A stretch of 35,613 bases of DNA from the IMG/VR virus record IMGVR_UViG_3300025910_000024, positions 1 to 35,613 of that record; one strand, given 5' to 3'. The stretch is from a virus. Below are positions 1-5,536 of the stretch, piece after piece (position 1 is the first letter of the stretch; each line of letters starts with the position of its first letter). The position numbers and the translations under genes are program-made. The notes beneath the pieces are model-generated. The model was given only the letters and a program-made list of their open reading frames with translations. It did not search any database and had not been told where the DNA came from.

Positions 1-1
1 G

Positions 2-46
2 CTCTCATCGAAAGACGTCGTTCGAGCAGCAAAGGAGTCGAAGTGA
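2..46 (+). CDS. C-terminal end of an upstream gene (partial)
   Basis: The frame starting at base 2 is open from the window edge and ends in TGA at 44-46, giving only 14 C-terminal residues (LSSKDVVRAAKESK). The TGA shares one base with the ATG of the next gene (TGATG), the same junction type used throughout this genome, and the AAGGAG at about 31-36 would serve that next gene. Too little is visible to say what the protein is. It could also be chance, since frame 1 is open here as well. Confidence 0.35.
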   Translation, partial: LSSKDVVRAAKESK

Positions 47-315
47 TGGACGTGGAGCTAATCCTGACCCGCGTGTGCCTGGAGTTCGGCGTGACGCGCC
101 ACGAGATCCGGTACGGTACTTCCTTGCGCGCCTGCTCCGGCAGCGTGAGCCTGGCGCGCGGCACGTACCTGTGGCGAGCGTGGCGCTTCGGGGCGACGCC
201 TCGGCAGGCTGGCGCCGCCATCGGCCTCGGTGTGCGGAGCGCGCGCAAGTGGTACGCCGACTTTAGGGCGAGGGAAGCGCGGCGACCGAAGGCGATGCGG
301 GAGGTGGCGGCATGA
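46..315 (+). CDS. DnaA domain IV-like DNA-binding protein
   Basis: This protein of 89 residues consists almost only of a segment resembling the C-terminal DNA-binding domain (domain IV) of DnaA. It has an early helix ending in VCLEFGVTRHEIR, then the pattern SLARGTYLWRAW, then a helix-turn-helix part with AAIGLGVRSARKW. In DnaA the corresponding parts are the R-x-x-x-ARQ-x-x-MYL helix and the IG-x-x-F-GRDHSTV recognition helix. There is no AAA+ ATPase domain, so it can bind DNA but not act as an initiator ATPase. It may compete with or recruit host replication factors, or act as a transcription factor; this is inference. ATG 46 is preferred over GTG 43 because AAGGAG lies about 10 bases upstream and the ATG overlaps the preceding stop. 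Its stop overlaps the VRR-NUC start (ATGA), so the two are probably translationally coupled. Confidence 0.65.
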   Translation: MDVELILTRVCLEFGVTRHEIRYGTSLRACSGSVSLARGTYLWRAWRFGATPRQAGAAIGLGVRSARKWYADFRAREARRPKAMREVAA

Positions 316-641
316 GTGAAACGCAGCTCGTCTCCAGCATCCTCGACGCCCTAGCCATCGAGCCCGGAGTGGTCGCGTGGCGCAACAACAACGGCAGCGT
401 GAGGCGCAGGGGCGGCTACGTGCGCTTCGGGCTCGCCAAGGGAGCAGCGGACATCGTTGCCATCGTCGGCCCCGCTGGGCGCTTCCTGGCGCTCGAGTGC
501 AAGACGGCGAAGGGCAAGCAGTCGCAAGAGCAGATCGATTGGGCGCTGGAGGTCAAGTTCGCGGGCGGCCTCTACGCCACGGTTCGCAGTGTGCAGGAAG
601 CCCGCGATGCAGTCAGAGCAGCAAGGAGTAACGCAACATGA
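312..641 (+). CDS. VRR-NUC domain nuclease (PD-(D/E)XK superfamily)
   Basis: A 109-residue single-domain protein with the VRR-NUC signature: an N-terminal helix (residues 3-14), WRNNNGSVRRRGGYVRFG, then GAADIVAI with the catalytic Asp at about residue 47, then ALECKTAKGKQSQEQ with the E62-x-K64 pair and the following Gln. The length fits stand-alone phage and bacterial VRR-NUC proteins. The family contains structure-specific nucleases, including Holliday-junction or flap cleaving enzymes, so a role in processing replication or recombination intermediates is expected. The exact substrate cannot be read from sequence. The start ATG overlaps the stop of the DnaA-like gene and its stop overlaps the next ATG, so it sits inside a coupled plus-strand operon. 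Confidence 0.85.
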   Translation: MSETQLVSSILDALAIEPGVVAWRNNNGSVRRRGGYVRFGLAKGAADIVAIVGPAGRFLALECKTAKGKQSQEQIDWALEVKFAGGLYATVRSVQEARDAVRAARSNAT

Positions 642-1024
642 AGTACAGCAAGCCTCTCATCGTCGTATCTATGCACGTAGCCCCTCCGTTCCTCGGCGCC
701 TGGTCGTCGCACCTGTGGGATCATGGCCACGAAGGCCTCGGCCTGTTCATGATCATCATCGCCGGGCTGACAGCGTTCGGCATGCTGATGCGCGACCTCT
801 GGCTCGACGAGCAGCTCGAGGCCATCAGCCCAACGAAGCTCTGGCACGGGTCCACCGTCATCGAGCCGCCGCGCCCGCTGCCGGTATTCCCTGCCGAGTT
901 CCACACCTCCGTCGAGGAGAACCCGAGCCGCGCGCGCATTCGCCCGCTGGTCGAGCGCGGGCCGTACGCGTCGGTTGCGCCCGAGGACGCCGAGAATGAG
1001 AGCACGTGGCCGGAGGTGGGCTAG
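638..1024 (+). CDS. Hypothetical protein with one membrane segment
   Basis: A 128-residue protein I do not recognise. A hydrophobic stretch at about residues 33-52 (around GLFMIIIAGLTAFGMLM) is a clear membrane segment, and residues 7-20 are also moderately hydrophobic, so one or two passes are possible. The rest is hydrophilic, rich in Pro, Glu and Arg, and probably cytoplasmic and loosely structured. The start overlaps the VRR-NUC stop (ATGA), which suggests coupling. A holin or superinfection-exclusion role is possible in principle, but nothing specific supports it. Confidence 0.6.
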   Translation: MKYSKPLIVVSMHVAPPFLGAWSSHLWDHGHEGLGLFMIIIAGLTAFGMLMRDLWLDEQLEAISPTKLWHGSTVIEPPRPLPVFPAEFHTSVEENPSRARIRPLVERGPYASVAPEDAENESTWPEVG

Positions 1025-1026
1025 CC

Positions 1027-1215
1027 ATGAACGGCGATACGGTGAGCGACTACATCTCGCTCTGCCTGTCCCGCGAAAACGGGTACGTGAAGCTCGGCAA
1101 AATCCTGCTGAGGTGGCACAGTTCACCGATGGGATGCAACTCACACTTCGTGGAGGCCTTGCGCAGGCGCGGCAACGAGGTGGCTCAGGCGATACTGAAG
1201 ATCGAAAGGCGGTGA
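1027..1215 (+). CDS. Small hypothetical protein
   Basis: This protein of 62 residues has no recognisable domain. ATG 1027 is chosen over the in-frame GTG at 1006 because GGAGGTGGG lies directly upstream of it and because starting there avoids overlapping the previous gene. The predicted protein is mixed helical with a basic C-terminus (ALRRRGNEVAQAILKIERR). It is part of the same plus-strand run, with short gaps on both sides. Confidence 0.5.
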   Translation: MNGDTVSDYISLCLSRENGYVKLGKILLRWHSSPMGCNSHFVEALRRRGNEVAQAILKIERR

Positions 1216-1219
1216 ACTG

Positions 1220-1432
1220 ATGAAGAGCGCGAGCGAGTGGTCAGCGGAGCACTTCAACCTGAACGAGCAGACCGTGCGTGCCATCCAAGCCGACGCCGCT
1301 GCCGACATGCGCGAGCGGTGCCTGGCCATTCTCGAGGACGAGGCCAGGTGGCGCAGATGGCCGGAACAGGACCCCGTCGGACCCGAGGACTACGCCGAAG
1401 CCATCCGCGCGCTGCCGCTGGAGGAGAGCTGA
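1220..1432 (+). CDS. Small hypothetical protein, helical
   Basis: A 70-residue protein, probably all helical, rich in Ala, Glu, Arg and Trp, with no domain I recognise. It starts four bases after the previous stop, within the same operon. The 76 bases that follow it (1433-1508) contain only a 13-codon open frame that I do not consider a gene. Confidence 0.5.
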   Translation: MKSASEWSAEHFNLNEQTVRAIQADAAADMRERCLAILEDEARWRRWPEQDPVGPEDYAEAIRALPLEES

Positions 1433-1508
1433 GCGCGATGCGCGAATGCCCCTGGCGCGACGTGCAACGTACCGGATAGAATCGCGGCCGATTGATGGAG
1501 GCGTCGGA

Positions 1509-1676
1509 ATGACTACCCAAGAGCAGATTGACGAAGCGCGCGACCACGCGTGGCGCATCTGGACCAGGCAAGCCGTGCCACGTTGTAGCGAGACCGAGCA
1601 GATGGCGCTCGTGTTCGAGCGGTGGCGCCGCGAAGGGTGGCTCCCGGCCGAAGAGCGAAAGTCGGGGGCCGCGTGA
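1509..1676 (+). CDS. Small hypothetical protein
   Basis: This gene encodes 55 residues beginning MTTQEQIDEARDHAWRIW and ending in a basic tail. ATG 1509 is selected within a longer open frame because a GGAGG-type ribosome site (TGGAGGCG) lies about ten bases upstream. No domain is recognised. Its stop codon overlaps the GTG start of the following lipoprotein gene (GTGA), which suggests the two are expressed together. Confidence 0.5.
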   Translation: MTTQEQIDEARDHAWRIWTRQAVPRCSETEQMALVFERWRREGWLPAEERKSGAA

Positions 1677-1966
1677 GGTGGCTCGCCATCTGCCTCGCGG
1701 CCGGGTGCTCCTTCTCCGCGCCTCCGTTGCCGGGGGCGCGGGAAGCGTGCGAGGACTATTACGCGGCCTGGAGAGCGAGAGCGATCGAGTGCGGCCAGGA
1801 CGCCGCAGCCGTCGACGCGACATTCAGCGCGTACGTGCGCGATAGATGCTCTGACGTAGTCTGGTCCGACGCACGCCAGATCTACGAAGAGTGCATTCCG
1901 GCGCAGCAGGCCGTGGCATGCGACGCGCTGGGGTCAGTGAAGTGCGGCGGCTACGTGCGCCTGTGA
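1673..1966 (+). CDS. Cys-rich putative lipoprotein
   Basis: Starting at GTG 1673, which overlaps the previous stop, the 97-residue product begins VRWLAICLAAGCSFSAPP. This is a short basic n-region, a brief hydrophobic stretch and a Cys in a lipobox-like setting (LAAGC). It is a loose match to L-[AS]-[GA]-C, since the -3 residue is Ala. The mature part carries five more Cys, which would suit disulfide bonds outside the cytoplasm. An outer-membrane spanin subunit or a surface or exclusion lipoprotein are possible readings, but no Rz partner is nearby. The longer open frame from 1622 would destroy the signal peptide, so GTG 1673 is preferred. Its stop lies one base from the stop of the convergent minus-strand unit. 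Confidence 0.55.
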   Translation: MRWLAICLAAGCSFSAPPLPGAREACEDYYAAWRARAIECGQDAAAVDATFSAYVRDRCSDVVWSDARQIYEECIPAQQAVACDALGSVKCGGYVRL

Positions 1967-1967
1967 A

Positions 1968-2012
1968 TCAGTAGCCGTACTTCTTCTTTTTCTTCTTCTT
2001 GCGGTCGATCAT
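1968..2012 (-). CDS. 14-residue polylysine peptide
   Basis: A tiny open frame, MIDRKKKKKKKYGY, is the last gene of the late minus-strand unit. Its ATG overlaps the stop of the preceding gene (ATGA), exactly the junction type used between large genes here, and that is the main reason to list it. Seven consecutive Lys followed by YGY gives a strongly cationic peptide that could bind DNA or RNA or membranes. The alternative is that this is non-coding sequence. No function can be assigned. Confidence 0.45.
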   Translation of the reverse strand: MIDRKKKKKKKYGY

Positions 2013-2254
2013 GGCTTCATCTCCTTCAGTGTCTTCTCGATGGCGTCGAGTCGTCTGCACGACTCCTTGGCCACCTCGAGCTGCTTGATCTGGGTCTGGT
2101 CGATGTCGGTAACCTTGTTCGTGATGGCCCGCAGCATCCGGAAGATGCGGTCCCAGTTGGAGACGCTCGCGTCGACCTTGGTGGACTCAGCGTCTTGCTC
2201 CGTCAGATCCAGCGGGGGAGCGGGGTGCGTGTCGCCATTCCGATCGGTGCCCAT
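2009..2254 (-). CDS. Small helical/coiled-coil hypothetical protein
   Basis: This 81-residue protein starts at ATG 2254, which is preceded by GAGAGGTGAGAAG. A longer frame from 2296 is open but lacks a comparable ribosome site and overlaps the upstream gene. The C-terminal two thirds (from about SNWDRIFRMLRAITNKVTDI onward) look like a continuous amphipathic helix with heptad-like spacing, ending ETLKEMKP... style Lys/Glu-rich. It sits between the holin-like candidate and the polylysine peptide at the end of the late unit. A lysis-accessory or virion role is possible. Confidence 0.5.
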   Translation of the reverse strand: MGTDRNGDTHPAPPLDLTEQDAESTKVDASVSNWDRIFRMLRAITNKVTDIDQTQIKQLEVAKESCRRLDAIEKTLKEMKP

Positions 2255-2258
2255 CTTC

Positions 2259-2534
2259 TCACCTCTCTTCAGGCCCCTTCGGCCTGCGTAGTCCAAAGTG
2301 GCCCCCTAGAACAAAGCTCATGGCCGCGATGAAGGCGTCCCCTGCCGCCTTCGGCTCAAGCAGGCCCCACTTCCCGGCTATGAGCGGCAGCGCCGGCAGC
2401 CACAACTCTTTCGCCAGCATTTCCAGCCCGGCGAAGACTTCGCGTACGATCTTACCTGCCGGCGGCAGCGTCCCGCGCGGCAGCCCTGGTACTGGAGGCC
2501 TCAGGTCGGGCGGATTGTCGTCGTCTTGCATCAT
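2259..2534 (-). CDS. Putative membrane protein, holin-like candidate
   Basis: A protein of 91 residues starting at ATG 2534, which overlaps the tailspike stop (ATGA). After a Pro-rich hydrophilic N-terminus there are two moderately hydrophobic stretches, about residues 43-59 (ELWLPALPLIAGKWGLL) and 66-81 (DAFIAAMSFVLGGHFGL), followed by a short basic, charged tail (LRRPKGPEER). Small size, two candidate membrane segments and a basic tail resemble class II holins. The position next to the tailspike at the end of the late unit also fits, because lysis genes often sit there. The transglycosylase is far away at 27385-28056, which argues against a simple lysis cassette, and the segments are short. 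The function is a guess. Confidence 0.45.
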   Translation of the reverse strand: MMQDDDNPPDLRPPVPGLPRGTLPPAGKIVREVFAGLEMLAKELWLPALPLIAGKWGLLEPKAAGDAFIAAMSFVLGGHFGLRRPKGPEER

Positions 2535-4330
2535 GTCCGCGACACATGCACCGTCAAAGTGCCGCTCCCAAGGTCGACCGGGCCGCCGCTCTTGTTGAAG
2601 AGCGTCACGGTCATCGTGTCCGTGGACGTGCTGATGGCGCTGAAGATGAGCCCGGCCACCAACGTCGCACCGGTGAAGGACACGACCCCCGCGTCGCCCG
2701 TTCTGCACCCGGCCACGATCACGGTCGTCGATGTCATGGCGCCATCAACTACGTTGCCAGGGTCCCACGTCTTGGCCCCTACGAGCGTGCGCGCGTCGTC
2801 TCCTGCGGCGACGTCCATCACGTAGGGCGCCACGCCGACCGCGCCGATCGGGCAGCGCTGCGTTTCCAGGCGGAGCGTGTTCGCGGCGTTGAGCGCACTG
2901 TCGAAGTGGACGCCAACATCGAGCGTGCCGCTGGTGCCGTTGTGGATGAGGTTCGGCCCGATGGCGCCGCCGATGGCCTGCCCGCCGGACGCCTTGATGG
3001 CCGCGCGATACGCGCCACCCGACGTGAGGCCGCCGCAGTCAATAAAGACGTTGTCCGCGATGTAGGCGTTCTTGATGGGACCGACCGCCGCAGAGATCTG
3101 GAGGATGCCGTTGTGGTTGCCTGCGCCGATCGAGATGAGGCACCGCTCGAAGATGTTGCGCACGAAGGCGACCCCATCGACGGCGTTGACGTCGTTGTAA
3201 CCGAAGGCGACGACGCTCGCCGTCGCGGAGGTGAGCTTGTAGTTGTAGAAAATGTTGTCGTGGAATAGGCCGCCCGACATGTTCGCGATGACGACGGCAT
3301 CGGCGGACGTGATCCATGCGTTGCCCGTCGAAGGGTCGTTGGACATCGTCGCGACGTTGCAGCCGTAGGCGACGTTGTTGCCGCTGCCCTGGAATGCGGA
3401 CTGTGCGCAGTCCTCGATGCGGTTCCTGTAGGCCGCCAAACCAGAACCGGCGTTCCAGTTGATGGCGTGGACTTGGCATCGGTAGAAGTGGTTGTCGAAG
3501 ACGCGCAGGCCGTCGGCTGCGCCGTCCGCGAACACGGTCTCCCCCTCAACGCCCGTGAAGTAGCAATCGAGCACGTAGCCGCCTGGGCATCCGCCGCTGA
3601 TGGATCTGAAGTAGACGCCCTTTCGGTTGAGGACTGCCGTCCCGCTCGAGATCCTCGCCTGCGACCAGACGTTGGCCCCCTGAAACCCGAGATCGCGAAC
3701 ACCGCAGTTGGTGCAATCTTCGAAGGTGATAAAGGCGCTCCCACGGCCCGCGGCAGCGAGGTCGGACGTGGTCGACATGGCCTGCGGATCCACGAGCTTG
3801 CTAGCGTACTTCCCGTCGCCGAAGAACTCTACGTTCGAGAAGCTCTTCATGTAGAGCGGGTTCTTTGTGTTGGTGGAGTTCTGCAATACGACCGCATACG
3901 ATCCGGTGGGGAAGTAGATCCTCCCGCCGCCTCGCGCGTTGGCCACGCTCGCCGCCCCGTAGATGGCCGCGGTGTTGCGAGCAGCGTATTCGGCCGTAGC
4001 GATGGGCACGGCGCCAAACTCGCACACATTGAAGACTGGGCCAGACGACCCGAGCGAAGCCGAGCTGAAGGAGTTCGTGTAATTGTTGGCGAGCGTGTCG
4101 GTGAGCCGCACGTCGTAGTTGCCAGGCCCTACGACGTCGGGGTCGAAGTACCATCCCAGGCGCGGGTGGAGCTTGGTGACCGCGCTGCTGCCCGATGGGA
4201 CACCCGTCAGCGTCCAGCTCGCCGCGGTGACACCAATGGCGGATAGGTAGCACCTGATGCCGGGGGCGATGTTGCCGTCGGAGGTGAGCGTCCCGGCGCC
4301 GCCGGGCTGGGATAGCTGGATGTTGCTCAT
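2531..4330 (-). CDS. Tailspike-like protein, right-handed beta-helix
   Basis: This 599-residue protein has an N-terminal beta-rich part (about 1-95) with a YDVRLTDTLANNYT-type beta-sandwich look. It then has a pectate-lyase-superfamily entry at about 101-145 (FGAVPIATAEYAARNTAAI, then GGGRIYFPTGSY). A long run of short beta-strand turns with stacked Asn and hydrophobic residues follows, typical of a parallel beta-helix, and a small beta-rich C-terminus ends in TLTVHVSRT. Such proteins form trimeric tailspikes that bind or cleave surface polysaccharide at the virion tip. It is the last large gene of the late unit, two genes after the LamG-like and beta proteins, a typical receptor-binding position. 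Catalytic residues cannot be identified by eye. Confidence 0.8.
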   Translation of the reverse strand: MSNIQLSQPGGAGTLTSDGNIAPGIRCYLSAIGVTAASWTLTGVPSGSSAVTKLHPRLGWYFDPDVVGPGNYDVRLTDTLANNYTNSFSSASLGSSGPVFNVCEFGAVPIATAEYAARNTAAIYGAASVANARGGGRIYFPTGSYAVVLQNSTNTKNPLYMKSFSNVEFFGDGKYASKLVDPQAMSTTSDLAAAGRGSAFITFEDCTNCGVRDLGFQGANVWSQARISSGTAVLNRKGVYFRSISGGCPGGYVLDCYFTGVEGETVFADGAADGLRVFDNHFYRCQVHAINWNAGSGLAAYRNRIEDCAQSAFQGSGNNVAYGCNVATMSNDPSTGNAWITSADAVVIANMSGGLFHDNIFYNYKLTSATASVVAFGYNDVNAVDGVAFVRNIFERCLISIGAGNHNGILQISAAVGPIKNAYIADNVFIDCGGLTSGGAYRAAIKASGGQAIGGAIGPNLIHNGTSGTLDVGVHFDSALNAANTLRLETQRCPIGAVGVAPYVMDVAAGDDARTLVGAKTWDPGNVVDGAMTSTTVIVAGCRTGDAGVVSFTGATLVAGLIFSAISTSTDTMTVTLFNKSGGPVDLGSGTLTVHVSRT

Positions 4331-4331
4331 G

Positions 4332-5108
4332 TCATTCCCAGTTCATCGCGTACCTGGCTGCGGCCCTGGCCCCGATGAGGCGCTGCTCAGCGGCGCTCAG
4401 GTCGCGGGTGTACATCGCTGCGGTTAGCACGTCTTCGTTGGAAAAGTTGCTCGCCCCGCCAATAGCGCCAACTCGAAGCTCGGCGGCGCCACCAGGGTCG
4501 GACACCGCCGGGTTTGCGTTCGTCACTGCCACCGCGATCCCATTCACGCGGAGCGTCGGAGCGGAGGCCGCCGGGCGCGTGGAGATCCAAGACTCATGAG
4601 ATGTCGTCTGGAGAGCGCCGTCGGTGTGCACCTCGACGCCCTGGTGAAGGAGCGACCTCGTGTTGCCTGCGCCGGTGAAGAAATACACGCCCGCGCCGCC
4701 TGTGCCGTTGCCTAGAAACGTGGCGTTCCCAGCAATCGCTATCACCTTGAGCACCAAGAGCATCGAGTAGGCGCCTGACCCGAACAGGTTCGTGGCTGCG
4801 CGCGACAGCGTGTTGGCCACGCCGTCGAATCGGAGCGCTGGGCGGTCATTGTATCGGGCCGCGTCGTAGGTCGGCCGTGCCGCTCCTGCGGCGGTGACGT
4901 CGTTGCCGGACGTGCTCTGGTCGGCCCATGTCGTGACAAGGCCCGCCGAAAGCGTGACGCCGAGGTCCTCTCGCCAGTAGACGCCGCAGTTGGGCAGGTT
5001 GGCCTCCAGGTGAGCAAAGATGGCCGCGCGGGACACGACCGCGTGAGGGCCGCGCACGCGCACCTGTCCCTGGACCGCCGCCAACTTGCCAGCCGTCGCC
5101 ATCCGCAT
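4332..5108 (-). CDS. LamG/concanavalin A-like domain virion protein
   Basis: This protein of 258 residues has a jelly-roll signature from about residue 50 to the end: WADQSTSGNDVTAAG, then RPALRFDGVANTLS, a stretch YSMLLVLKVI, a buried YFFTGAGNTRS strand and a final helix-containing ending AAMYTRDLSAAEQRLIGA. This order is characteristic of phage concanavalin A-like (LamG) domains found in tail fibres and spikes, which bind carbohydrate or trimerise. ATG 5108 is used; a second in-frame ATG lies at 5102. It lies between two other putative tail-tip genes, so a role in host recognition is likely. Confidence 0.7.
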   Translation of the reverse strand: MRMATAGKLAAVQGQVRVRGPHAVVSRAAIFAHLEANLPNCGVYWREDLGVTLSAGLVTTWADQSTSGNDVTAAGAARPTYDAARYNDRPALRFDGVANTLSRAATNLFGSGAYSMLLVLKVIAIAGNATFLGNGTGGAGVYFFTGAGNTRSLLHQGVEVHTDGALQTTSHESWISTRPAASAPTLRVNGIAVAVTNANPAVSDPGGAAELRVGAIGGASNFSNEDVLTAAMYTRDLSAAEQRLIGARAAARYAMNWE

Positions 5109-5110
5109 GA

Positions 5111-5527
5111 CTAGATCGCCGCGGCTCTCTGGTCGGAGAATGAAAGGTTGACCTGCCAGGGGCTCTGGGCGGTGCCGCCGTTCGTCCACTCCAGTTTGAA
5201 GTCTCGGAGGCCTTCCACAAGGAACTCGACCGCAGTGCTGCCAGTAGCCGCCGCCGGTGTCGCTACGGCGACCTCGTCGATCTGACGCCAGTTCGTGCCG
5301 CGGTCGTTCGACGCGTACGCCTTCAGCGTTCCGAGGTGACTGTGGTCCAGCAGAAGGCTCAACTTTCGGATCCCTGCGAGCCCGAAGAAGTTCTCTGGGC
5401 ACGCGTTGTCCCGATTCATGTTCTGCGCGTCAGTGGGTGAGGCAGGCAACGTGGTCGCGAGCAAGACGTAGACGTTGCTGTCCGTGCCCGGGGTCGAACC
5501 TGCATATCTGATGATCGAGTGAGGCAT
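5111..5527 (-). CDS. Beta-rich putative tail protein
   Basis: A 138-residue protein with alternating hydrophobic strands and a discoidin/jelly-roll feel (KLSLLLDHSHLGTLKAYASN, then FLVEGLRDFKLEWTN). It starts at ATG 5527 with TAGGAGACGACG upstream. The middle part resembles domains where phage structural proteins compare a local surface with binding partners, but no family is certain. It is followed after two bases by the LamG-like gene and sits downstream of the internal virion proteins, so it is probably a tail component. Confidence 0.5.
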   Translation of the reverse strand: MPHSIIRYAGSTPGTDSNVYVLLATTLPASPTDAQNMNRDNACPENFFGLAGIRKLSLLLDHSHLGTLKAYASNDRGTNWRQIDEVAVATPAAATGSTAVEFLVEGLRDFKLEWTNGGTAQSPWQVNLSFSDQRAAAI

Positions 5528-5536
5528 CGTCGTCTC

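Noticed and set aside
572-1144. Minus-strand frame of 190 codons across the left cassette
   Set aside because: Covers three plus-strand genes with coupled starts and has Arg-rich shadow composition.
1438-1479. 13-codon frame between two plus-strand genes
   Set aside because: No ribosome site or overlap with neighbours; too short to support.
1977-2000. T/C-rich run as a transcription terminator
   Set aside because: No stem precedes it on either strand; it is the Lys-codon run of the micro-gene.
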